From NCBI RefSeq assembly GCF_004745635.1, contig NZ_SRLB01000028.1:1-64000 (forward strand): a stretch of 64,000 nucleotides of DNA, read 5' to 3'. Source of the stretch: Methylobacterium nonmethylotrophicum (lineage in GTDB: Bacteria; Pseudomonadota; Alphaproteobacteria; Rhizobiales; Beijerinckiaceae). A program made the translations under genes and the position numbers. The notes beneath the pieces are model-generated. The model had not been told where the DNA came from, did no database searches, and saw nothing but the letters and a program-made list of their open reading frames with translations. Of the stretch, positions 17,294 through 25,453 are shown piece after piece (position 1 is the stretch's first letter; each line of letters opens with the position of its first letter).

Positions 17294-18085
17294 TCAGCCG
17301 CCGAGGCCAGCCCCGGTCTCGTCGCCGTCCGGGACGCCGAGGCGGAAGGCCAGAACCTCGCCGGGGGCGAGGTCGGTCCAGCTCTCGTCCCGCGTGAGGG
17401 GGCGCGTCGCCACGACCGTCACGATGTCGTCGGGCGTGGTCTCATGCGCGAAATCCACCCGCCAATCCTCGTCGACCAGCGTCGCGGTGCCGAACGGCGC
17501 CCGGCGGGTCAGGGTGCAGAGCCGCTTGCCGCAATGGGCGTAGAGGGTGCGGCTGTCGGAGAGCAGCATGTTGAACACCCCGAGCCCGTGCAGTTCGGCG
17601 CAGAGCTCCCGCACCGCCCCGTCGAGGCGCGTGGGCTTCGGCAGCGCCCCCCAGCGCTCCTCGAGCCGGCCGAGCATCCAGCAGAAGGCGTGCTCGCTGT
17701 CGGTGGTGCCGACGGGCCGGAAGCGGCCGAGCTTGAGGCGCTTCACGCCCTTGAGCTGGCCGTTATGCGCGAAGGTGAAGGTGCGGCCCCACAATTCGCG
17801 GCTGAACGGGTGGGTGTTTTCCAGCGTCACCCGGCCGCGATTGGCCCGGCGCACATGGGCGATCACGATCCGGCTCTTGATCGGGTATTGCCGCAGGAGC
17901 CGGGCGATCTCCGAGCGGGCGCTCGGCTCCGGGTCGTGGAAGCTGCGGCAGCCGCGCCCCTCGTAGAACGCGATGCCCCAGCCATCCTGATGCGGCCCGG
18001 TCTCGCCGCCGCGGCGCGCCAGGCCGGCGAAGCTGAAGCGGATGTCGGTCGGGACGTTGGCGCTCATGCCGAGCAGTTCGCACAT
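17294..18085 (-). CDS. Class II glutamine amidotransferase (YafJ type)
   Basis: A 263-residue protein starting MCELLGMSANVPTDIRFSFA; after Met removal Cys2 is the N-terminal nucleophile of class II amidotransferases. Other family marks are GPHQDGWGIAFYEGRG, HVRRANRGRV, the oxyanion stretch FAHNGQLKG and TDSEHAFCWML. These enzymes release ammonia from glutamine for a partner; no synthase domain is fused here and the acceptor is unknown. YafJ-like proteins of this length are common and uncharacterised. It is divergent from the pirin gene. Confidence 0.88.
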   Translation of the reverse strand: MCELLGMSANVPTDIRFSFAGLARRGGETGPHQDGWGIAFYEGRGCRSFHDPEPSARSEIARLLRQYPIKSRIVIAHVRRANRGRVTLENTHPFSRELWGRTFTFAHNGQLKGVKRLKLGRFRPVGTTDSEHAFCWMLGRLEERWGALPKPTRLDGAVRELCAELHGLGVFNMLLSDSRTLYAHCGKRLCTLTRRAPFGTATLVDEDWRVDFAHETTPDDIVTVVATRPLTRDESWTDLAPGEVLAFRLGVPDGDETGAGLGG

Positions 18086-18389
18086 GGCGACCGTTATAGC
18101 GCCGCAGCCGTGAGCGGGGAGTGAACGGGCGCGAATCCCGCGCTCCCCCTGCGCGCGTCGGCCGGCTTGCGACCGCCAGGACGGCGGTCATCCGGTCGGC
18201 GCCGGTTCGCAGGCTGCCGAAAATGGAAACGATGCGTTTCGATCGTTTCCATTTCCAAACATGATTTTCGGCTCCAGGGTATTGGTCGTCGCCGCATCCG
18301 CGGCGGAGGCTCCGGGCCTCGAGATCCGGCGGTGACGAATGTACCGTCCGTCCCGGGGCGTCGGGGCCGTCGAGAGAAGGAGCAGGGCG
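18086..18389. other. Divergent intergenic region, amidotransferase / pirin
   Basis: This 304-bp region contains both upstream regions of the flanking divergent genes and a strong AT-leaning inverted repeat (18221-18254). I see no credible coding sequence. Confidence 0.7.
18221..18254. promoter_or_regulatory. 13-bp inverted repeat, possible shared operator
   Basis: Arms 18221-18233 (AAATGGAAACGAT) and 18242-18254 are exact inverted copies with an 8-bp spacer GCGTTTCG that itself extends a GAAACG/CGTTTC theme. It sits 136 bp upstream of both the amidotransferase and pirin start codons. Such symmetry fits a dimeric repressor site; a transcript hairpin is the alternative. Confidence 0.5.
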
Positions 18390-19328
18390 ATGAGCTGGCA
18401 CAGTGCCGATGATCCGATCCCGGGCGACCGTTTCAGCTGCGACGCGATCCAGAGCCTGATCGTGCCGCGCTCGCGCGATCTCGGCTCCTTCGCCGTCCGG
18501 CGGGCGCTGCCCTCGACCGAGTGCCGGATGGTCGGCCCCTTCATCTTCTTCGACCAGATGGGCCCGTCCGAGTTCCTGCTCGGGCAGGGCATGGACGTGC
18601 GGCCCCATCCGCATATCGGGCTGTCCACCGTCACCTACCTGTTCGACGGCGAGATCATGCACCGCGACAGCCTCGGCACTGAGCTGCCGATCCGGCCGGG
18701 CGAGCTGAACTGGATGACCGCCGGGCGCGGCATCACCCATTCGGAGCGCACCGGCGCCGCGCTCCGGAAGACCGGCTCGCGGCTGTTCGGCCTCCAGAGC
18801 TGGGTCGCCCTGTCGGCGCAGGACGAGGAGACGACCCCGGCCTTCGAGCATTACGACGCCGCCGCGCTGCCGATCGTCTCGGGCGAGGGCAAGACCGTCC
18901 GGCTGATCGCCGGCGAGGCCTATGGGGCGCGCTCGCCGGTGCGCACCTCGAGCCCGATGGTCTATGCCGACGTGGCGCTCCAGGCCGGTGCCGTGCTGCC
19001 GCTCGACCCCAACTACGACGAGCGGGCGATCTACACGGTCGCGGGCGCGATCGAGATCGCCGATGACGGCTTCGGTCCCGGCCAGCTCCTGGTCTTCCGG
19101 CCCGGCGACCGCATCAGCGTGCGGGCGACGCAGGATGCCCGCTTCATGGTGCTGGGCGGCGAGCCGATGGACGGCCCGCGTCACCTGTGGTGGAACTTCG
19201 TCTCCTCGCGGCCCGAGCGGATCGCGCAGGCGAAGGAGGATTGGCGCCAGGGCCGGTTCGACACGGTGCCGAACGACGCCGAGTTCATCCCGCTGCCGGA
19301 GGATCCCCCGCCGGTCCGCTACCCGTGA
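18390..19328 (+). CDS. Pirin family protein
   Basis: A 312-residue bicupin of the pirin family. The N-terminal cupin carries the metal-binding signature HPHIGLSTVTYLFDGE, plus MTAGRGITHSER; pirins bind Fe and some act as quercetinases or redox-sensing cofactors. The C-terminal cupin half (from about MVYADVALQAG) is followed by a Trp-rich helix (LWWNFVSSRPERI). The ATG at 18390 has GAAGGAG upstream; an ATG at 18339 is in frame but less favoured. The gene appears monocistronic. Confidence 0.92.
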   Translation: MSWHSADDPIPGDRFSCDAIQSLIVPRSRDLGSFAVRRALPSTECRMVGPFIFFDQMGPSEFLLGQGMDVRPHPHIGLSTVTYLFDGEIMHRDSLGTELPIRPGELNWMTAGRGITHSERTGAALRKTGSRLFGLQSWVALSAQDEETTPAFEHYDAAALPIVSGEGKTVRLIAGEAYGARSPVRTSSPMVYADVALQAGAVLPLDPNYDERAIYTVAGAIEIADDGFGPGQLLVFRPGDRISVRATQDARFMVLGGEPMDGPRHLWWNFVSSRPERIAQAKEDWRQGRFDTVPNDAEFIPLPEDPPPVRYP

Positions 19329-19367
19329 TCCGGCCGGCGGCCGGGAGCGGCTGCCGGCGCGCCTTCC

Positions 19368-19976
19368 TCAGTAGCCGACGGTGAAGCGCTGGCGGAGATG
19401 GGCCGGGCGCTCGATCTCGTCGACGAGGGCGACGGCGTAATCCTCGTAAGAGATGCGGCTGCCGCCCTCGCCGACGAGGAGGCCGTCGCGGCCGAGGCGG
19501 AACCGGCCGGTGCGCGCCCCCGGTTCGATCAGCGCCGAGGGCGACAGGAAGGTCCAGTCGAGGTCGGTCACCGCGCGCAACGCGTCGAGGAACGCCGCGC
19601 CGCGCAGCGCCTCGGCCTTGTAGGCCTCGGGAAAGCCGGGCTGGTCGACGAGCCGCTGGCCGGGCGCCACTTCGAGCGAGCCGGCGCCGCCGACCACGAG
19701 GTAGCGGGTCACGCCCGATTCGCGGACGGCGCCGATCAGCATCTGCGGGTCGGTGTCGGCGAAGCGCACGGCGCTCACCACGGCATCGTGCCCGGCGAGC
19801 AGGCGGCTCAAGCCCGCGGGATCGCGCACGTCGCCGGGGACCGCCTCGGCCTGCGCCGAGGCGACGCCGGCGAGGTTGCGGGCGATCGCGGTGACGCGGT
19901 GGCCCCGCTCCACCAGTTCGGTGACGAGACGCGCGCCGACGTTCCCGGTCGCGCCGATGACGGCAACCCTGGCCAT
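19368..19976 (-). CDS. NAD(P)-dependent oxidoreductase (NmrA/SDR-like)
   Basis: A 202-residue Rossmann protein of the atypical SDR type used as NAD(P)H-binding quinone or flavin reductase-like enzymes. It begins MARVAVIGATGNVGARLVTE with the GATGNVG dinucleotide loop and has VVGGAGSLEVAPG and WTFLSPSALIEPG downstream. AAAGAGAT precedes the ATG at 19976. It is divergent from an HxlR regulator 136 bp away, a very common arrangement in which the regulator controls the oxidoreductase. Substrate unknown. Confidence 0.85.
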   Translation of the reverse strand: MARVAVIGATGNVGARLVTELVERGHRVTAIARNLAGVASAQAEAVPGDVRDPAGLSRLLAGHDAVVSAVRFADTDPQMLIGAVRESGVTRYLVVGGAGSLEVAPGQRLVDQPGFPEAYKAEALRGAAFLDALRAVTDLDWTFLSPSALIEPGARTGRFRLGRDGLLVGEGGSRISYEDYAVALVDEIERPAHLRQRFTVGY

Positions 19977-20005
19977 GTGGATCTCTTTGTTCGATTCCGC
20001 GATCT

Positions 20006-20022
20006 GGTCTACAATCGAGACC
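20006..20022. promoter_or_regulatory. Candidate HxlR operator
   Basis: GGTCT-N7-AGACC is a 17-bp dyad lying 30-46 bp upstream of the oxidoreductase start and 90 bp from the HxlR start, where a dimeric winged-helix regulator could block transcription. The assignment rests on symmetry and position only. Confidence 0.4.
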
Positions 20023-20111
20023 GTGCACAGAGCTAGCTCCCGCTGCCCGGCCGCGCAAGACGTCATCGTCGCGGGACCAGGTCAGCGCGGGATGACCACA
20101 GGATGTGACGG

Positions 20112-20480
20112 ATGCTCGATCAGATCAGGCCAGCCGACATCTCCGAGTTTCCTTGCCCGATCCGCGACGTCCTCGACCGCATCGGCGATCAGTGGAGCTT
20201 CCTGGTGCTGATCGGGCTGGAGCCGGGGGTGCGGCGCTTCAGCCAGCTCGAGCGCGAGATCGGCGACATCTCGAAGCAGATGCTGTCGAAGACCCTGCGC
20301 CGGCTCGAGCAGGACGGCTTCGTGGCGCGCGAGGTCCATGCCGAGGTGCCGCCCCGGGTCGAGTACCGGCTGACGGCCCTCGGGCGCTCGTTCCTCGGCC
20401 CGATGCGGGAGCTGATCCGGTGGGCGGAGGTGAACCACGGGGCGATCGTTGCGGCGCGGCGGCAGAAGGGGGCGGGGTGA
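20112..20480 (+). CDS. HxlR-family transcriptional regulator
   Basis: A 122-residue winged-helix protein with the full HxlR plan: the conserved CPIRDVLDRIGDQWSFLVL start (Cys15, the residue used for redox or quinone sensing in several members), the RRFSQLEREIGDISKQMLSK recognition segment, and the wing EVPPRVEYRLTALG. It starts with ATG at 20112. Its likely target is the divergent oxidoreductase gene, suggesting a response to electrophiles or oxidants; this is inference from family habit. Confidence 0.9.
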   Translation: MLDQIRPADISEFPCPIRDVLDRIGDQWSFLVLIGLEPGVRRFSQLEREIGDISKQMLSKTLRRLEQDGFVAREVHAEVPPRVEYRLTALGRSFLGPMRELIRWAEVNHGAIVAARRQKGAG

Positions 20481-20813
20481 GGGATTCGGGACCCATGCCC
20501 GGTTTCGCCCGACGACGGATCATGCGATTTCCGCCCGATCGCGACGCGCCGACTTGGCGCGGGATCCCCGCTCCCGCCCGGCCCGGTCCATCGCATGCGG
20601 CGGATGGGATGATGGAGACGATCATCCCATCCGGCCCTCCGCATCGTCGCGGGGATCGAGGGTTTGCCCCGCTCGCCGCACAGGCCTGGCGGGACGTGGG
20701 CGAGGCACAGCCGGCGGAATGAGGCTCAGGCGATCGTGCTGCGCCGACGGGAGCGGGAGGCATGCTCTCCCGTTATCGGAACGGACCCCCGGAGAGACGG
20801 TGCATCGACGACG
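20481..20813. other. Convergent intergenic region with strong hairpin
   Basis: These 333 bp lie between the HxlR gene (+) and the monooxygenase gene (-). They hold a 13-bp inverted repeat at 20601-20633 and a weaker 7-bp inverted repeat near 20749-20776. No coding sequence is convincing. Confidence 0.6.
20601..20633. repeat. 13-bp perfect inverted repeat
   Basis: Arms 20601-20613 and 20621-20633 (CGGATGGGATGAT and its complement) are separated by 7 bases. Located between convergent genes, it could end both transcripts, but no T-run follows. It may also be one copy of a dispersed hairpin family. Confidence 0.55.
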
Positions 20814-21110
20814 TCACCGGCAGGCGATCTCGTCCGCCGTCACCAGGATGACCTCCCCGTCGAGGATCGGCTGGGCCACGCGGAAGAACCGCGCCACCGC
20901 CTCCGAGCCGTTGTGCCGGTCCATCGCCGCCTGATCCGTGAACCGTTCGTAGGTGGTGAAGCGCGCCGGATCGCCGTCGTCCTGCGAGATGAAGAAGCCG
21001 ACCGTGTCCGGCTCGTTCGCGGCGACGTGCGCCGCCACGTCGAGGAGGGCGGCGCGAAGGGTCTCCTCCGCGCCCGGCTTGGCGCGGAGGATGGCGCTGA
21101 TCGTCTTCAT
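20814..21110 (-). CDS. Antibiotic biosynthesis monooxygenase (ABM) domain protein
   Basis: A 98-residue single ABM domain, a dimeric ferredoxin-like fold, often annotated as quinol monooxygenase (YgiN-like). Typical features are AKPGAEETLRAALLDVAAHV, EPDTVGFFISQDDGDP, YERFTDQAAMDRHN and a final VARFFRVAQPILDG. It begins 8 bp after the amidase stop, so it belongs to the same transcript; its role in amide metabolism is not evident and may be accessory. Confidence 0.85.
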   Translation of the reverse strand: MKTISAILRAKPGAEETLRAALLDVAAHVAANEPDTVGFFISQDDGDPARFTTYERFTDQAAMDRHNGSEAVARFFRVAQPILDGEVILVTADEIACR

Positions 21111-21118
21111 GGGCCCGC

Positions 21119-22633
21119 TCAGAAGGTCTTCCAGTCGCCGGCGGCCTCGAAGGCGGCGGCGGCCTGGTAGATCGCGCTCTCGTTCCAGTCCTTCGCGGTC
21201 AGCATCAGGCCGACCGGCAGGCCGTCGACGAGGCCGCAGGGGATCGACATCGAGGGGTTGCCGGTCACGTCCATCGGCGAGGTCGAGGCGACCATCTCGA
21301 AGGCGCGGACGATGATCTCCTCCAGCGGCGCGCCCTTCTCCGGCAGCTTGGTGGCGGTGCAGGGCAGGGTGGGGCAGAGCAGCAGGTCGTACTGCGCGAA
21401 GGTCGCGGCGAAATCCTCCCGCACCTTGCGGGCGAGGTTCTGCGCCTTGGCGTAGTAGCGGCCGCGATAATGGGTCAGGCCCCACTGGCCGATCAGCATC
21501 GAGATCTTCAGCGTCTCCGACAGGTCGTCCGCCTTGTCGCGCCAGGCGGAGTGGGCGTCGAACAGGCCGACGTCGTAGGCGCCCTTCCAGTTGAACCCCA
21601 TGCCGTTGCCGAGCATCATCTGCTGGGTCAGCCCTTCGAGGCCGATCGGCGTCCACACCGAGGCCGCAATCCGGTAGGCCGGCAGCGAGACCTCCTCGAC
21701 GGTGGCGCCGAGCGCTTCGAACCGCGCCGCCCCGGCCCGGACCTTGTCGGCCACCGCCTCCTGCATGCCCGGCGCCGAGAAGCCTTCGAGCAGCAGCCCG
21801 ATCTTCAGGCCCTTCGCGCCCTTCTTGAGCGCTTCCGTATACGCCGCGACCTGCGGCGCGTACTGGCGCGGATCGAGGCCGTCGGCCCCGGCCAGGACTT
21901 CGAGCAGCAGGGCGTTGTCGGCCACGCTCGCGGTCATCGGGCCGGTATGGTCGATCGTGGTCTCGATCGGCATCACGCCGGTATAGGGCACGAGGCCGTG
22001 GGTCGGCTTCATGCCGTAGATCCCGCAATACGAGGCGGGGATGCGGATCGACCCGCCCTGGTCGCCGCCGATCGCGAGATCCACCTCGCCGGCGGCCACC
22101 AGCGCGCCGCTGCCCGAGGACGAGCCGCCGGCCGAGTAGCCCATCCGGTGCGGGTTGTGGACCGGCCCCGGATCCGAGGTGTGGCTGCCGCCCGAGAGGC
22201 AGAAATGCTCGCACACCGCCTTGCCCAGGATGGTGGCGCCGGCATCCAGCATCCGGGTCACGATGGTGGCGTCGGCCGCCGGCACGAACCCCTCGAGGGT
22301 CGAGGCGCCGTTCATCATCGGCACGCCGGCGAGCGCGACGTTGTCCTTGAGCGCGACGGTCTTGCCCTTGAGCTTGCCGGTGTCGGCGCCCTTGACGGTG
22401 CTCTTCCAGTACCAGGCCCCGAGGGGGTTCTCCTCCGGGGCCGGCCGGGTGCCCGGGGTGCGGGGATACTTCACCGCGGGGATGTGGTCGGGCAGGGCGT
22501 CGACGACGTCGTAGGCGTCGAACGAGGCGTCCATCAGCGCCCGGTAGGCGGCGGCCTCCTCGTGCGAGAGCGACATGTAGAGGCTGGCGGCGAGCTCGCG
22601 GACCTGGGCTGCGCTCGGGCGGGTGATGGCCAT
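21119..22633 (-). CDS. Amidase (amidase signature family)
   Basis: A 504-residue amidase-signature enzyme that hydrolyses a carboxamide to acid and ammonia. The Ser-cisSer-Lys triad is visible: Lys96 in ALKDN, Ser171 in GYSAGGSSSGS, and nucleophile Ser195 in GGDQGGSIRIPAS. An N-terminal helical extension of some 85 residues resembles that of AMP-type short-chain amidases. AAGGAG precedes the ATG at 22633. It follows a five-gene ABC importer in the same orientation, so the imported compound is probably its substrate or a source of nitrogen; a 344-bp gap with a dispersed repeat lies between. Confidence 0.9.
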   Translation of the reverse strand: MAITRPSAAQVRELAASLYMSLSHEEAAAYRALMDASFDAYDVVDALPDHIPAVKYPRTPGTRPAPEENPLGAWYWKSTVKGADTGKLKGKTVALKDNVALAGVPMMNGASTLEGFVPAADATIVTRMLDAGATILGKAVCEHFCLSGGSHTSDPGPVHNPHRMGYSAGGSSSGSGALVAAGEVDLAIGGDQGGSIRIPASYCGIYGMKPTHGLVPYTGVMPIETTIDHTGPMTASVADNALLLEVLAGADGLDPRQYAPQVAAYTEALKKGAKGLKIGLLLEGFSAPGMQEAVADKVRAGAARFEALGATVEEVSLPAYRIAASVWTPIGLEGLTQQMMLGNGMGFNWKGAYDVGLFDAHSAWRDKADDLSETLKISMLIGQWGLTHYRGRYYAKAQNLARKVREDFAATFAQYDLLLCPTLPCTATKLPEKGAPLEEIIVRAFEMVASTSPMDVTGNPSMSIPCGLVDGLPVGLMLTAKDWNESAIYQAAAAFEAAGDWKTF

Positions 22634-22977
22634 GGGGCGTCTCCTTGCAGGCTTCAGGTGATTGGTCGTCGGGCGACCAGAGAACCGGCGGTCGCCTGTT
22701 TGGTGTCTCTCACGAAACTCCCGATCACCGGCCTTGCCCAGTGTGGCGGCTCCGGCGCAGCGGGAGTTCTGTGAGGTGCACTGATCCCTCCGCGTCATTC
22801 CGGGGCTTGCCGAAGGCGAGAGCCCGGGATCCAGAACCGCTGATCTTGCAGAATCGGACGGATTGCGGCCCGCTTTATCCTGGAACATCGGCAGCTCTGG
22901 ATTCCGGGCTCCGCTGCACGGCCCCGGAATGACCAGGAGGGTGAATCATCTGTCGAGAGAAGTGAACACCGGTTCGA
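22634..22977. other. Gap between the ABC transporter and the amidase
   Basis: This 344-bp stretch holds the amidase leader and a 140-bp dispersed palindromic repeat. It interrupts an otherwise tightly packed operon, so the amidase may have its own promoter or be expressed at a different level. Confidence 0.6.
22794..22933. repeat. Dispersed palindromic intergenic repeat, copy 2
   Basis: Its ends are 13-bp perfect inverted copies (22794-22806 GTCATTCCGGGGC with 22921-22933) and the interior contains further paired CCGGGATCCAGA/CTCTGGATTCCGGG arms. It is the same type as copies at 331-454 and 58120-58214. Confidence 0.75.
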
Positions 22978-23679
22978 TCATGCCGCCGCCATGCCGATCC
23001 GCCCGGACAGAAGGTCCTCGCGCGAGACCTCGCCGGTGATGCGGCCCTTCTGGATGCCGAGCACCCGGTCGGAGAGCGAGCTGATGAAGTCGAGGTTCTG
23101 CTCGACGATGATCATCGACAGGTCCCAGCGCTTCTTCAAGGCGAGCAGCGTCTCGATGATCTCCTCGATGATCGACGGCTGGATGCCCTCGGTGGGCTCG
23201 TCGAGGAGGACGAGCTTCGGCCGGGTGCAGAGGCAGCGGGCGAGCGCCAGCAGCTGCTGCTCGCCGCCCGAGAGGGCGCCGCCGCGCCGGTCGAGCAGGC
23301 GCACGAGGCGGGGGAAGTCGGCGAGCACGTCGTCGATGATGCGGGGGTCCTCCTTGCGCGCGCTGGCGAGCCCCATGCGCAGGTTCTCGCGCACGCTGAG
23401 GGTGGCGAAGATCTCGCGGCCCTGCGGCACCAGGCCGAGGCCGAAGCGAGCGCGCTGGTGGATCGGCATCCGCGTCACGTCGGTGCCGGCGAAGCGAACC
23501 GCGCCGGCGGTGGCCGGGATGTGGCCCATCAGGGTCCGCATCAGCGTGGTCTTGCCCATGCCGTTATGGCCGAGGATGCCGAGATATTCGCCCGGCGCCA
23601 GCGTGAAGTCCACGCCCATCAGGATCGGCACCCGGCCGTAGCTCGCCCGCAGGTTCTCGACGTCCAGCAACGCGCTCAT
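22978..23679 (-). CDS. ABC transporter ATPase, LivF/UrtE-like
   Basis: A 233-residue ATPase of the branched-chain amino acid/urea/amide uptake class. It shows Walker A GHNGMGKTT, signature LSGGEQQLLALARCL, Walker B LVLLDEPTEGIQP and the H-loop-equivalent IIVEQNLDF, where the usual His is replaced by Gln as in LivF/UrtE proteins. Its ATG overlaps the stop of the upstream ATPase gene as ATGA. It powers import with the adjacent second ATPase. Confidence 0.9.
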   Translation of the reverse strand: MSALLDVENLRASYGRVPILMGVDFTLAPGEYLGILGHNGMGKTTLMRTLMGHIPATAGAVRFAGTDVTRMPIHQRARFGLGLVPQGREIFATLSVRENLRMGLASARKEDPRIIDDVLADFPRLVRLLDRRGGALSGGEQQLLALARCLCTRPKLVLLDEPTEGIQPSIIEEIIETLLALKKRWDLSMIIVEQNLDFISSLSDRVLGIQKGRITGEVSREDLLSGRIGMAAA

Positions 23680-24410
23680 GCCGCCACCTTCTTGCCGAGA
23701 TAGACATCGCGCACCCGCCGGTCGGCCAGCACGGCGTCGATCCCGTCCTCCATCATGATCCGGCCCTGGTGAAACACGGTCACCGTGCGGGCGATCATCC
23801 TGATGAACGCCATGTCGTGCTCGACCACGACGATCGCCCGGGTCTTGTTGATCTCGCGGATGATCTCGGCGGTGCGGTGGGTCTCCTCGTCGGTCATGCC
23901 GGCGGCCGGCTCGTCCAGGAGGATCAGGTCGGGGTCGCCGGCGAGCACCGTGCCGATCTCGACCCATTGCCGCTGGCCGTGCGAGAGCTGGCCGACCGTG
24001 GCCCCGGCGAGATGCGTCAGCCGGATCTTCTCCAGGATCTCGTCGACCAGGGGCCTGGTGAATTTCGGCGTGGTCTTGCGGCGGGCCGAGAGCCAGATGT
24101 TCTCGCGCACCGACAACCCGTTGAACACGTTCGGCACCTGCGTCTTGATGCCGATGCCGAGGCGCGCGATCTCATGGCTCTGCAGGCCCGTCAGCGGTTG
24201 GCCGCGGAACGCGATCGTGCCGGAGGTCGGGGTGAGCTGCCCGGTCAGCATCTTGAAGAAGGTGCTCTTGCCGGCGCCGTTCGGGCCGATGAGGCAGCGC
24301 AGCTCCATCTCGCCCAGGGTGAAGCTGACGTCGTCGTTGGCGACGACGCCGCCGAAGCGCATCGTCAGATGCTCGGTCTTGAGCAGGGGGACGAGGGGAT
24401 CCACGGTCAT
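23676..24410 (-). CDS. ABC transporter ATPase, LivG/UrtD-like
   Basis: A 244-residue ATPase with Walker A GPNGAGKSTFF, signature LSHGQRQWVEIG (an SH in place of the usual SGG, as in UrtD), Walker B LILLDEPAAGMTDEE and VVEHDMAF. The LSHGQ signature and VPNVFNGLSVRENIW stretch favour the urea/short-chain amide subfamily over leucine transporters. Start and stop overlap neighbours by four bases on both sides, indicating translational coupling. Confidence 0.9.
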   Translation of the reverse strand: MTVDPLVPLLKTEHLTMRFGGVVANDDVSFTLGEMELRCLIGPNGAGKSTFFKMLTGQLTPTSGTIAFRGQPLTGLQSHEIARLGIGIKTQVPNVFNGLSVRENIWLSARRKTTPKFTRPLVDEILEKIRLTHLAGATVGQLSHGQRQWVEIGTVLAGDPDLILLDEPAAGMTDEETHRTAEIIREINKTRAIVVVEHDMAFIRMIARTVTVFHQGRIMMEDGIDAVLADRRVRDVYLGKKVAA

Positions 24411-25453
24411 TCGGCTCCCGCGATCTGGGTCCGGGCGGCGGTCTCGGGCGCCGGGCGGCGCAGGGTCCGTCGACCGAGCCCGAGGAGCGCGTCGCGGAGC
24501 GTCGGCACGATGCCCTTCGGCAGGAGCAGCACGAAGGCGACCAGGATCACGCCGAGCACGAGGTTGGCGTTGAAGGCCTGCTGCGAGCCGATCTTGGCGT
24601 TGAGGTACTGGATCAGGAAGCAGCCGACGACCGGGCCGATCAGGGTGCCGAGGCCTCCGACGGTGATCCAGATGATGATCTCGGCGGACAAAGACAGCGA
24701 GAAGATCGTCGGGCCCACGAAGGCGCCCCAGTTGACGTAGAGCGCGCCGGCAAGGCCCGCGACCGCGCCGCCCACCATGAACACGCCGAGCTTGATCAGG
24801 CGCGGATCGTAGCCGAGCAAAGCCGCCCGGGTCTCGTTCTCGCGCACCGCCACCGCGATGCGGCCGAAGGGGCTCGCCAGGAGCAGCCGCATCAGCACGT
24901 AGACGGCGATGAGCGCGGAGCCTGTGACCCACCAGCCGGCTTCGGGCGTGAGCACCGCGTCGGGCGCGTAGGGGGCGTTGAAGGTCGGCACCGACGGGAT
25001 GCCGTTGAAGCCGCCGAGCCGCGCCTGGCCGATCGTGTAGGCGTCGCCCGCCGTCGAGTTGACGACGTTGAACAGGATCAGGGTGACGGTGAGGGTGATG
25101 ACCCCGAGATAGACCTCGCTGATCCGGCCGTAGAACACGAAGTAGCCGAGCGCCGCCGCGAACAGGGCGGGGAGGAGGATCGCCAGCAGGATCGCGTTGG
25201 TCGAATCGCCGAAATTGATCGCCGCCACCGCGTAGGTGTAGCCGCCGATCCCGAAGAACGCGGTCTGGCCGAAGGACAGGATGCCGCCGAAGCCCCAGAT
25301 GAAGCCGAGGCTGAGCGCCAGCACGCCCATGGCGGCGAACAGCGTCATCTGCATCAGGGTGAAGAGTTCGAGATAGGTCGGGAGGACGGCCACCAGGGCG
25401 ATGGCGGCCAGGACGGCGAGGCCCTGGAGCAGGACCTTCAGGGCGTCGGGCAT
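24407..25453 (-). CDS. ABC transporter permease, LivM/UrtC-like
   Basis: A 348-residue polytopic membrane protein with about nine hydrophobic helices. Family marks are LSLGFIWGFGGILSFGQTAFFGIGGYTYA, the cytoplasmic coupling loop SPFGRIAVAVRENETRAALLGY and AGLAGALYVNWGAF. A hydrophilic, Arg/Thr/Ala-rich tail ends the protein. It pairs with the other permease to form the channel. Its stop overlaps the UrtD-like start (ATGA). Confidence 0.9.
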   Translation of the reverse strand: MPDALKVLLQGLAVLAAIALVAVLPTYLELFTLMQMTLFAAMGVLALSLGFIWGFGGILSFGQTAFFGIGGYTYAVAAINFGDSTNAILLAILLPALFAAALGYFVFYGRISEVYLGVITLTVTLILFNVVNSTAGDAYTIGQARLGGFNGIPSVPTFNAPYAPDAVLTPEAGWWVTGSALIAVYVLMRLLLASPFGRIAVAVRENETRAALLGYDPRLIKLGVFMVGGAVAGLAGALYVNWGAFVGPTIFSLSLSAEIIIWITVGGLGTLIGPVVGCFLIQYLNAKIGSQQAFNANLVLGVILVAFVLLLPKGIVPTLRDALLGLGRRTLRRPAPETAARTQIAGAE

